Assembly: GCF_011059135.1 (NCBI RefSeq)
Contig: NZ_JAALGD010000023.1
Coordinates: 1-53,782, forward strand
DNA from: Brevibacillus sp. SYP-B805
GTDB taxonomy: Bacteria > Bacillota > Bacilli > Brevibacillales > Brevibacillaceae
Direction of reading: 5' to 3'
DNA length: 53,782 bases
The notes under the pieces were generated by a model that did no database searches, was not told the DNA's origin, and worked only from the letters and a program-made list of their open reading frames with translations. Both the position numbers and the translations under genes were made by a program. Each line of letters starts with the position of its first letter. Positions within the stretch are counted from its first letter, which is position 1. This document shows positions 41,768 to 48,976 of the stretch, piece by piece.

Positions 41768-43078
41768 CTATTTGCCGCTGGAGTCGCTGATCAGGTCAGC
41801 ACCCAGGATTTTGATGTAGCCGATGGAGATCAACGCCACACACACAAAGACGATGACGGCGAGCGCGGACCCTTCCCCAAAGCTCATTTGGGCAAACATG
41901 GTTTTGTAGGCGTAGATGGAAATCGTCTCGGTGGAGTTGGCGGGTCCTCCCCCTGTCAGGGCGTAGATCAGGTCAAACACCCGAAACGCATCCAGCGTGC
42001 GGAACAGCAGGGCAACCAGAATCGTCGATTTCAGCATGGGAAGCGTAATGCGGAAAAACTGCTGCACCTTGGACGCCCCGTCCACCTCCGCCGCTTCGTA
42101 CAAGCTGTGCGGGATGGTCTGCAGTCCGGCAAACAACAGCAGGGCCATAAACGGCGTCGTCTTCCACACATCCGCAAAGATGACGGAAAACATGGCGCCC
42201 GCTTTCGTCGTCAGCAGCGTTCCCATATCGGCAATCAGGCCGGTCTTTTCAAACAAATAGGCCACGATCCCATTCTGGCCATCGTACAGAAACTTCCACA
42301 TCAGCGCGGAAATGACCGTCGGAATCGCCCAGGGAACCAGTACGGCAGCCCGGATCAGTCCGCGCCCCCTGAATTGTTTGTTGATCAGCATGGCGATCCA
42401 TAAGCCCAGGACCAGCTCCACCGCCACCGATACCACGGTAAAGAACAGCGTATTCCAAAGAGCCGCCCACATTCTGCCTTCCGTCAGGAATTGCTTGTAA
42501 TAGGTAAAGCCGACATAGTTGGGTTCAATGATGGACGAGGATACGCCCTGGATGACGCCCATCGCCCCTTCCGGCTTCTGGAGCATCTTCCCATTGATCA
42601 TTTCCCTTAACTGCGCCTCGACATTCTCCAGGGTTTTCCGGACAGTCTCGGTCTGTTCATCGGTTAATTCCATATACTTCCATTCCGCTGGGACGGGTTG
42701 AAACTGCAGCAGCAGTTGATCGATCTGTTCGTACCGATGCGCAAACTCGCCGATCTGATTGAGCGAGGCATTCATTTGCTCCACCTGCTGTCGCAGCGCC
42801 AGGAGCTGATCCTTGGCAGGCCCCTGCGCCGTTTCCGCTTCCTTCTTCAGGTAACGGAGCAAATTCGGCAGGGTATTCACATACCGCTCCATATCCAGGC
42901 CATAGGCATTGTGGATCTCCGTCTTCGTCGGGTCGTTTAACCGTATGTCGTGCAGACTGATCCAGAATGAACGTATGACCGGCCAGATCGCGATCACAAG
43001 TATGAGCAGCAACGCGGGGAAGATCAGCAGATAGCCCATCTGCTTTTCCGACAATGTTATTCTGCTTTCTCTGTTCAT
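41768..43078 (-). CDS. carbohydrate ABC transporter permease (MalF-type) with large extracytoplasmic insert
   Basis: 436 residues, over 100 longer than common CUT1 permeases. After the first helix (LLIFPALLLILVIAIWPVI) come about 150 mostly polar, Gln/Glu-rich residues with heptad-like stretches (KDQLLALRQQVEQMNASLNQ) before the usual core begins near YKQFLTEGRMWAALWNTLFFT. The core ends with the EAA loop SLYEAAEVDGASKVQQFFRITLP. The insert would face outside, in the place of the MalF P2 loop, and may contact the binding protein. The ATG start has only a distant GGGAGGG. Confidence 0.92.
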   Translation of the reverse strand: MNRESRITLSEKQMGYLLIFPALLLILVIAIWPVIRSFWISLHDIRLNDPTKTEIHNAYGLDMERYVNTLPNLLRYLKKEAETAQGPAKDQLLALRQQVEQMNASLNQIGEFAHRYEQIDQLLLQFQPVPAEWKYMELTDEQTETVRKTLENVEAQLREMINGKMLQKPEGAMGVIQGVSSSIIEPNYVGFTYYKQFLTEGRMWAALWNTLFFTVVSVAVELVLGLWIAMLINKQFRGRGLIRAAVLVPWAIPTVISALMWKFLYDGQNGIVAYLFEKTGLIADMGTLLTTKAGAMFSVIFADVWKTTPFMALLLFAGLQTIPHSLYEAAEVDGASKVQQFFRITLPMLKSTILVALLFRTLDAFRVFDLIYALTGGGPANSTETISIYAYKTMFAQMSFGEGSALAVIVFVCVALISIGYIKILGADLISDSSGK

Positions 43079-43102
43079 CCGTACATCCGCTACCCTCCCG
43101 AT

Positions 43103-43207
43103 GTAAGAAAACCCCGCCGACTGAAGCGAACGCTCTACCCACTCGTCGATCGCGATCGACGAGTGGGGGCCCTTGCTGGTGTCGGCGGGGCCCCCAACCT
43201 TTCTTAC
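43103..43207 (-). repeat. nested long inverted repeat upstream of the MalF-type gene
   Basis: Three nested stems: GTAAGAAA/TTTCTTAC (43103-43110, 43200-43207), CCCCGCCGAC/GTCGGCGGGG (43112-43121, 43180-43189), and a perfect 30-bp palindrome starting CCCACTCGTCGATCG at about 43138. It contains the 32-bp repeat shared with 45856. It can act as a strong hairpin in the operon mRNA. Confidence 0.8.
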
Positions 43208-43261
43208 TTCGCTTTCGTGCTTTAAAGATCTTTAATTTTCCTATATTCTTCAAAGAAAGGA

Positions 43262-43315
43262 CTGCCGCCTCCCAAGGATGCCTGACAAGCATCCCTGGGA
43301 GCTTTTCTCCGGCAG
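43262..43315 (-). terminator. hairpin after the binding-protein gene
   Basis: CTGCCG/CGGCAG encloses CTCCCAAGGATGC/GCATCCCTGGGAG with a seven-base loop. The minus strand then reads TCCTTTCTTT. Probably reduces read-through into the permease genes or protects the binding-protein mRNA. Confidence 0.65.
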
Positions 43316-43327
43316 CCTTCCTGCTTC

Positions 43328-44674
43328 TTACTTCTTCATCAATTCTTTCATTTTCGTTTCCATGTTTTGCACCGCTTGTTCAGCCGTTTGCTGGCCTGCA
43401 AGCGCTTTCGACACTTCGATTTGGATAACTTCCGAGATTTTCGGATAGATGGGCGTGGTCGGACGGGAAACCGCCGCGCTTACCCCGTTGACAAAGTCCT
43501 TGTTGCTGAACAGCGGATTGGCCTTTTGCACCTCGGGATCGTCAAAGACCGGCAGGTACGTGGGCGTAAGGCTGCCATAGATGGCGGAGATCTTTTGCCC
43601 CTCCGGACCGGCCATGAATTTCAGCAGTTCCCATGCCTCCTTGGGATGTTTGCTGTACTTGTTGATGCCGCCCATCCAGCCGCCCAGTGCCGCAGCGGAG
43701 CGCGTATCCCCCGCCGGAAGCGGTGCCAACCCGATTTTGTCGACAATTTTGGACTGCGCCGGATCCTGCGCAAGCGCATATTGATAAGGCCAGTTGCGGA
43801 TAAACGCCGATTGACCTTCCAGGAAAGCGGTGTGGGACTCCACTTCGGTAAAGGTGGTGATGTTTTTCGGCACGAAATCGGACTTCACGATCTCCATCAT
43901 CTTCTTCAGGCCTTTGATGGTGCCGGGATTGTTGACGGCCACATTGCCCTGTTCATCGAGAATCTTGCCCCCGTAGGCTGCGCTGAACTCGATGAAGTTG
44001 CAGACCAGCCCTTCATATTGCTTGGCCTGCATGAGGTAGCCGAACTTGGTGCCGCCCTTGCCTTTCAGTTCTTTCGCCTGGGCGATCAGTTCATCCCATG
44101 TTTTCGGCGGTTCTTTCACCAGATCCTTGCGGTAGAAGAGCAGCCCGGCATCCACAAACTTCGGCAGCGTCCACTGCTGGCCGCCGAAGTTGCCGGCTTC
44201 CATCGCTCCCTTGATGTATTTGTCGGTTTCAATGCCATCCTGTTCGATCAGACGGTCGAGCGGCAGCAGATAACCAGCCTGGGCGAATTCCGCCGGCCAA
44301 ATCACATCGAGGTCAAACACATCGATCTCGGAAGACTGCGCGCTGAACATGGTGACATACTGGTCATGGCTTTGGCCGGTGTCTGTCGGCATCTCCCGGA
44401 ATTCCACATCGATGTTCGGATGGGCTTTCTCGAACGCCTCAATCACCTTCAGCGTGGAACCCGTGGCATCTTGCCCCCGTGCGTAGACGATCTTCACCTT
44501 TTCCCCGGAGGGTTGGGTGGAGTCGCTTGCCTTGGGTGCTTCTGCGGGCGTCGGCTGCTGCGGTGCGGGCGAGGACGACTGCTGCGGCGTTGACGAACAT
44601 GCAGCCAGCGAGAAAGCGACGGACAAGGTAAGTCCGACAGACGAAAGTTTTCTCACAACATTCATGACATTCAC
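43328..44674 (-). CDS. extracellular sugar-binding lipoprotein (MalE-type)
   Basis: 448-residue lipoprotein: signal peptide with lipobox SLAAC (Cys26), a Ser/Pro/Gln-rich linker to about residue 58, then a family 1 binding fold (VIEAFEKAHPNIDVEFREMP, DVFDLDVIWPAEFAQAGYLLPLD, PKTWDELIAQAKEL, GGWMGGINKYSKHPKEAWELLKFM). This class binds oligosaccharides such as trehalose or maltose. GTG start eight bases after AGGGGG. Two strong hairpins separate it from the permease genes, consistent with higher expression of the binding protein. Confidence 0.92.
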   Translation of the reverse strand: MNVMNVVRKLSSVGLTLSVAFSLAACSSTPQQSSSPAPQQPTPAEAPKASDSTQPSGEKVKIVYARGQDATGSTLKVIEAFEKAHPNIDVEFREMPTDTGQSHDQYVTMFSAQSSEIDVFDLDVIWPAEFAQAGYLLPLDRLIEQDGIETDKYIKGAMEAGNFGGQQWTLPKFVDAGLLFYRKDLVKEPPKTWDELIAQAKELKGKGGTKFGYLMQAKQYEGLVCNFIEFSAAYGGKILDEQGNVAVNNPGTIKGLKKMMEIVKSDFVPKNITTFTEVESHTAFLEGQSAFIRNWPYQYALAQDPAQSKIVDKIGLAPLPAGDTRSAAALGGWMGGINKYSKHPKEAWELLKFMAGPEGQKISAIYGSLTPTYLPVFDDPEVQKANPLFSNKDFVNGVSAAVSRPTTPIYPKISEVIQIEVSKALAGQQTAEQAVQNMETKMKELMKK

Positions 44675-44740
44675 GCAATGTACCCCCTAACATTTTTCTG
44701 CATGTTTTATCGATATGACCCTGGTTGACAGGGCCTATCT

Positions 44741-45799
44741 TCACAGTTTGACGGCTTCACCCGTTTGGGCGGACAGATAGATGGCGTCGATCAGCCTGTT
44801 GATGTACAGCGCCTGTTCCGGCGTGCAGACCGGCGTGTCGGTCCCTTCGATCGAATCGATAAAATTGCGGAACAGCAGGACCCTTTCCTTCTCTTTCTTG
44901 GGCTGTATGTCTGTCGTGGCAGGCGCCCCGTTCCACTCGTGATACAGGCTGAGGCGCTCATCCAGCAGGTGGAGCGAGGTTCCTCCTTCGCTGCCGTAGA
45001 GATGCAGGAAAACGTTTTCCTTTTCGATATGGGAAGCCCAGCTGGCATCCAGATTCAGCGTGAATCCGTTTTCAAAAGTGATCATCGCCACCGCCAGATC
45101 TTCCACGTCGTAGTAGCCGCCGTCATCGATCCTTCCCCATTCCGACAGGCCCCGTTTGCGCGGGCCGAACTGGGCGTACGTTTGACCGAGTACGGTAACC
45201 GGCTTCGGGTGTCCCACCAGCCATAAGGTTAAATCCAGCATATGCACGCCGATATCGATCAGCGGACCGCCACCCGCCATCTCCTTGCGGGTAAACCAGC
45301 TTCCCCAGCCGGGAATCCCGCTGCGGCGCACCCAGCCCGCCTTGGCATGGTAGACATGCCCCAGCTTCCCTTCATCCAGCAGCCGCTTGACGTAACGGGC
45401 TTCGCTGCGAAAGCGGTTGTTTTGCCCCACCATCAGGATGGTGCCCGCGTTTTTGGCCGCGGCGATCATCTCTTCCGCCTCCTGGCTGTTCATCGCCATC
45501 GGCTTTTCGCAGAGGACGTGTTTGCCCGCCGCCAGGGCCGCCTTCGCCGCTGCGGCATGCAGATAGTTGGGGACGCAGATTACCACGGCGTCCGTCTCCG
45601 TCTCTTCCAGCATCTTCCGATAGTCGGCAAAGACGCGGGGGATGTTGTGGCGGGCGGCCCGCATTGCGGCCGTCTCCTCCGACACATCCGCAATGGCGAC
45701 CACCTCCGCTCGCGGTTCGTCCCTGATCGCCTCCAGATGGGCCTCCGAGATGCCTCCTGCTCCGATGATGCCGATTTTCCACTTGCGCTGTCCTGTCAT
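44741..45799 (-). CDS. Gfo/Idh/MocA-family oxidoreductase
   Basis: 352-residue NAD(P)-dependent sugar dehydrogenase type. N-terminal Rossmann motif WKIGIIGAGGISEAHLEAI, the family CEKPMAMN motif with the active-site Lys, and DIGVHMLDLTLWLVG with the catalytic His region. The start ATG at 45799 has CAGGAGGGG seven bases upstream; an in-frame extension to 45949 runs through the 32-bp repeat and is rejected. With the isomerase and importer it suggests oxidation of an imported sugar or cyclitol. The substrate is unknown. Confidence 0.93.
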   Translation of the reverse strand: MTGQRKWKIGIIGAGGISEAHLEAIRDEPRAEVVAIADVSEETAAMRAARHNIPRVFADYRKMLEETETDAVVICVPNYLHAAAAKAALAAGKHVLCEKPMAMNSQEAEEMIAAAKNAGTILMVGQNNRFRSEARYVKRLLDEGKLGHVYHAKAGWVRRSGIPGWGSWFTRKEMAGGGPLIDIGVHMLDLTLWLVGHPKPVTVLGQTYAQFGPRKRGLSEWGRIDDGGYYDVEDLAVAMITFENGFTLNLDASWASHIEKENVFLHLYGSEGGTSLHLLDERLSLYHEWNGAPATTDIQPKKEKERVLLFRNFIDSIEGTDTPVCTPEQALYINRLIDAIYLSAQTGEAVKL

Positions 45800-45855
45800 G
45801 TTTCCCCTCCTGTTTCTAGGCGCTTCTGCGTCGAAATCCTTCCCCGGTTCAAAAG

Positions 45856-45962
45856 CCCCGCCGACTGAAGCGAACGCTCTGCCCACTGCCGATAGCGAAC
45901 GCTCCACCCGGCGAGCGCCGGGCCATGGGCGATGGCGGAGCCGTTCCACGTCAACTCCGGGT
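45856..45962. repeat. second copy of the 32-bp repeat with GC-rich hairpins
   Basis: 45856-45887 equals 43112-43143 in 31 of 32 positions. A partial echo (AGCGAACGCTC) follows at 45894-45904, then a hairpin CCCGGCGAGCGCCGGG (45907-45922). It fills the gap between the isomerase and oxidoreductase genes. Confidence 0.7.
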
Positions 45963-45973
45963 GCCCGGCGGGT

Positions 45974-46942
45974 CTATACCCACCAGAGATTTTTTACCGG
46001 CTCCCTCAACATGACCTGCTGCAGATTGGCAACGGCCCGCTGAAAGCCTTCTTCGATCGACATCAGGGCATCCTCATGCTCGATGCTGATCACGTAATCG
46101 TAGCCGTACAGGCGCAGGGCGCTGATCATGTTGGCCCATGTCTGCTGGTCGTGCCCGTAGCCGACGGTGCGGAAGTACCAGGCCCGCTCCGTCAGATCGG
46201 CATAGGAGGTCATGTCCGTCAGCCCATGCAGATTTACTTTTTCCTGATCGATGTACGTATCCTTGGCATGGAAATGGTGGATCGCCTTTTCCCTGCCGAG
46301 AATCTTGACCGCGGCTACCGGATCGATGCCCTGCCACCACATGTGGCTGGGGTCGAAGTTGGCGCCGATTACCTCGCCCACCTGCTCGCGGAGCCGCAGG
46401 AGCGTTCCGGGCGTATGGACGAGAAAGCCGCCGTGCATCTCAAGGGCAACCTTCACGCGGTGGGAAGCGGCATAGGCACCCCATTCCCGCCAGTAGGGGA
46501 TCAGCTTCTCCTCCCACTGCCACTTGAGGACGTCGCGATATTCGTTGGGCCACGGCGCTACCGGCCAGTTCGGGTATTTGGCCCCTTCATGGTCGCCCGC
46601 CGTACCCGAGAAGCAGTTGACCACGGGCACTTCCAGCCTTTCCGCCAGCTGCACCGTCTTGACGAAGGTCTCATGCGAAGCCTTCGCAAAGTCCTTGTCC
46701 GGCGTCAGCGGATTGCCGTGGCAGCTGAGCGCGCTGATGATCAGTCCGCGGTCCTCCACCGCTTTCTTGTAGGCGCGCAGCTTGTCGGGATTCTCCAGCA
46801 GCTCATCCGGATTGCAGTGGGCACTGCCGGGATAGCCGCCCGTGCCGATCTCCACCGCCTCCAATCCGGCCGCTTTGACATAATCCAGCATTTCTTCGAA
46901 TGACTTTTCTCCAAACAAAACGGTAAACACACCAAGCTTCAT
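45974..46942 (-). CDS. sugar phosphate isomerase/epimerase family protein
   Basis: 322-residue TIM-barrel of the xylose-isomerase-like (AP endonuclease 2) superfamily. Metal-site candidates are Glu in KVALEMHGGF, Asp/His in GANFDPSHMWWQG, His in HFHAKDTYID and Glu in VISIEHEDALM. Starts MKLGVFTVLF at 46942 after GGGTGGAG; the longer in-frame start at 46984 lacks support. Such enzymes, paired with Gfo/Idh oxidoreductases, often process inositols, keto-sugars or rare sugars. It directly follows the LacI gene. Confidence 0.9.
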   Translation of the reverse strand: MKLGVFTVLFGEKSFEEMLDYVKAAGLEAVEIGTGGYPGSAHCNPDELLENPDKLRAYKKAVEDRGLIISALSCHGNPLTPDKDFAKASHETFVKTVQLAERLEVPVVNCFSGTAGDHEGAKYPNWPVAPWPNEYRDVLKWQWEEKLIPYWREWGAYAASHRVKVALEMHGGFLVHTPGTLLRLREQVGEVIGANFDPSHMWWQGIDPVAAVKILGREKAIHHFHAKDTYIDQEKVNLHGLTDMTSYADLTERAWYFRTVGYGHDQQTWANMISALRLYGYDYVISIEHEDALMSIEEGFQRAVANLQQVMLREPVKNLWWV

Positions 46943-46994
46943 GCCGCTCCACCCCTTTTTCCTCAATTGCACAACCTTTTTCACAAATATCGCG

Positions 46995-48002
46995 CTATGT
47001 TGGTAAAGCGCTTACACTTTGGCGGATCACCAGGCTGTGGGGCACCGTGCTGATTCTCTCCACCGGCTCGCTGCGCAGCTGTTTGAGCAAATTCTGTCCG
47101 GCTGCCTGTCCGTACATGTACGGATCGTTGTGGACCGTGGTCAGCATGGGCCGGGTAAGCGAGGCGATCTCCAGATTGTCAAACCCCATGACAGAGATGT
47201 CCTCCGGGACGCGGATCCCTTGATCGTGCAGGTAGTTCATCGCACCGACCGCCATCAGGTCTGTCGCGACAAAGACGGCAGTTGGCCTCTCCGCCGCCTG
47301 CATGATGCGGGCCATCGCTTCGTACCCGCTCTTGGCGGTGAAATCCCCCTCCGCCACGTAGCCGTCCGGGATGGAGAGACCGTGCGCCCGCATGGCCTTC
47401 CGGTAGCCGCCCAAACGGTCCAGCCCGCACGGCGGATCCCACAGCGGCCCCGGGATGCAGGCGATGCGCCGATGCCCCTGCGAAATCAGATAGGAGGTGG
47501 CATCGAATGCGGCCTGCACGTTGTTGACGTTCACGGTGGGTATGTCGTAGCCGGGCAAATCATGGCCCGTGACGACCAGGGGAACCTGATTCTCCTTCAG
47601 ATAATGGCCGTGTTCGTCCAGGAAATGGACGCTGCCCACGATAATGCCATCCACCTGCTTCTCCTTGAAGAGCCGCAGGTACTTCAGCTCCTTTTCCACC
47701 TCTTCGTCGGTAATCGCCAGAAACAGGCTGTAGTCGTACTCACTGATGACGCTGTCGATGCCATACAACAGTTGGGAAAAAAAATTGTTGGCGATATCCG
47801 GGATCATCACCCCGATGAGCCGCGTCTCCTTGCTGACCAGGCTTCTGGCCACCGCATTGGGCTGAAAGCCGGTCTCTTCCACGATTCGCATCACCTTTTC
47901 CCGCAGTTCCGGGCTGACCGGCTTCGAGTTGTTCAGGACGCGGGAGACGGTGGCGATCGATACATTGGCCAGTTGGGCGATGTCTTTAATGGTGACAGAA
48001 AT
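46995..48002 (-). CDS. LacI-family transcriptional regulator, ATT start
   Basis: 335-residue LacI repressor. The DNA-binding N-terminus reads (I/M)SVTIKDIAQLANVSIATVS and VLNNSKPVSPELREKV, followed by a type I sugar-binding domain (LIGVMIPDIANNFFSQLLYGI, VSVMGFDNLEIASLTRPMLTTV). The reading frame has a TGA three codons before ATT TCT GTC ACC, and no ATG, GTG or TTG precedes the helix-turn-helix, so ATT at 48002 appears to be the start. The next in-frame ATG (47894) would remove the DNA-binding domain. A palindromic operator lies in its promoter. It probably represses the sugar cluster. Confidence 0.88.
   Translation of the reverse strand: MSVTIKDIAQLANVSIATVSRVLNNSKPVSPELREKVMRIVEETGFQPNAVARSLVSKETRLIGVMIPDIANNFFSQLLYGIDSVISEYDYSLFLAITDEEVEKELKYLRLFKEKQVDGIIVGSVHFLDEHGHYLKENQVPLVVTGHDLPGYDIPTVNVNNVQAAFDATSYLISQGHRRIACIPGPLWDPPCGLDRLGGYRKAMRAHGLSIPDGYVAEGDFTAKSGYEAMARIMQAAERPTAVFVATDLMAVGAMNYLHDQGIRVPEDISVMGFDNLEIASLTRPMLTTVHNDPYMYGQAAGQNLLKQLRSEPVERISTVPHSLVIRQSVSALPT
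47001..47016. promoter_or_regulatory. possible LacI/CcpA operator at the end of the LacI gene
   Basis: TGTAAGCGCTTTACCA on the minus strand, within the last codons of the LacI gene, about 60 bp before the isomerase start. It fits 12 of 14 positions of the cre consensus. It could control the downstream genes, but coding constraint could also explain it. Confidence 0.4.
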
Positions 48003-48038
48003 GGTTCTTCACTCTCTTTCCGCAGCAATCAGGAAAAC

Positions 48039-48054
48039 AGGAAAACGTTTTCCT
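48039..48054. promoter_or_regulatory. LacI-type operator
   Basis: Perfect 16-bp palindrome AGGAAAACGTTTTCCT with the central CG typical of LacI-family sites. It begins seven bases downstream of the -10, over the expected transcription start. It implies autoregulation. Confidence 0.8.
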
Positions 48055-48060
48055 ATCCAA

Positions 48061-48089
48061 AAAATAACACCGGGCATTTGCTTTGTCAA
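48061..48089 (-). promoter_or_regulatory. promoter of the LacI-led sugar operon
   Basis: Minus-strand TTGACA (48084-48089) and TATTTT (48061-48066) separated by 17 bp. Confidence 0.8.
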
Positions 48090-48237
48090 TATTTTGTGAA
48101 TTCTTTTTTTGGAGACGGCTCCTGTTTGCCAATTGGGCAGATGCCTTCAGCCCCCTCTTCTGCCTACCGCCTTTTATGGTTAAAATGAGGGAAGGATCAC
48201 TCATAGGCTCCAATTGACCGAAAGGATGGAGAAAACG

Positions 48238-48705
48238 ATGTCAATGCCTGTTTCCATACCCGATCTATCAGCAAGACCCTTTCATCTGACGGTGGAACGT
48301 TTGATGGAATCATCGCCCGACATCCTGTTCCGGGCGTGGACGAAGCAGTTCGACCGTTGGTTTGCGGCGCCGGGAACGGTGATCATGGCAGGAGAAGTCA
48401 ACACCGTCTTCTTCTTTGAGACCATCTTCACATCCGAGACGCAGGAGGTACAGCGTCATCCCCATTACGGGCGATTTCTGAGGCTGGAACAGGATCGTCT
48501 CGTCGAATTGACGTGGGTGACAGGGACAGCGGGAACAAAGGGAGCGGAGACGGTTGTCACGATTGAGCTTGAGCCCCGCGGCAGCGGCACGCTTTTGCGT
48601 CTTACGCATGCCGGTTTTCCGGATGAGGAGTCGAGGGATCGGCACGAACAGGCATGGCCGTTTGTACTGGAGCAGCTGGACAAGCAGATGATGGCAGGTA
48701 CTTGA
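48238..48705 (+). CDS. SRPBCC (AHSA1/START-like) domain protein
   Basis: 155-residue protein of the activator-of-Hsp90 homologue type: [33 protein letters not shown], then [19 protein letters not shown] and [33 protein letters not shown]. Such domains bind hydrophobic ligands; a specific role is not readable. Start at the ATG 48238, six bases after GGATGGAG; an in-frame TTG at 48214 is less likely. Repeat copy B begins one base after its stop codon. Confidence 0.88.
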   Translation: MSMPVSIPDLSARPFHLTVERLMESSPDILFRAWTKQFDRWFAAPGTVIMAGEVNTVFFFETIFTSETQEVQRHPHYGRFLRLEQDRLVELTWVTGTAGTKGAETVVTIELEPRGSGTLLRLTHAGFPDEESRDRHEQAWPFVLEQLDKQMMAGT

Positions 48706-48936
48706 TTTGGGGCATGGAGGAATGGGGCCAGGCGAGCTCCTTTGACGACCGACTCAGCGGAGAAACAAAGACGCGGGGTCCCAGGGGGCGTGAGTCTCAC
48801 TTCGCCGAGACGCCCAGATGTTGAGCCCCCTGCCCGCGTCGCGTTTCGGAGCGGACACGGCCCACTTCCTCGCGGGTCGTCAAGAGAGCGAGCAGGAACC
48901 ATTACCCATGATCGACCGACTTTGTCGGCACACTGA
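48706..48936 (+). repeat. convergent-junction repeat, copy B
   Basis: About 95% identical to 10246-10475. Differences are scattered single substitutions and one extra base near 48780. The 3' hairpin CCGAC-TTT-GTCGG is intact here but not in copy A, whereas the GTGGGTCG pairing of copy A is weakened. No plausible ORF. Confidence 0.9.
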
Positions 48937-48961
48937 CGCCCCGTTATCCAGTAACGGGGCG
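48937..48961. terminator. bidirectional terminator between SRPBCC and acyl-CoA dehydrogenase genes
   Basis: CGCCCCGTTA and TAACGGGGCG pair around a five-base loop. It directly follows repeat copy B. No long T run on either strand. Confidence 0.6.
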
Positions 48962-48976
48962 CTTCGCCATGCTTGT

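Noticed and set aside
45799-45949. Longer N-terminus for the Gfo/Idh oxidoreductase
   Set aside because: The extension translates the 32-bp repeat and GC-rich hairpin. The ATG at 45799 has an excellent ribosome site and matches the family start.
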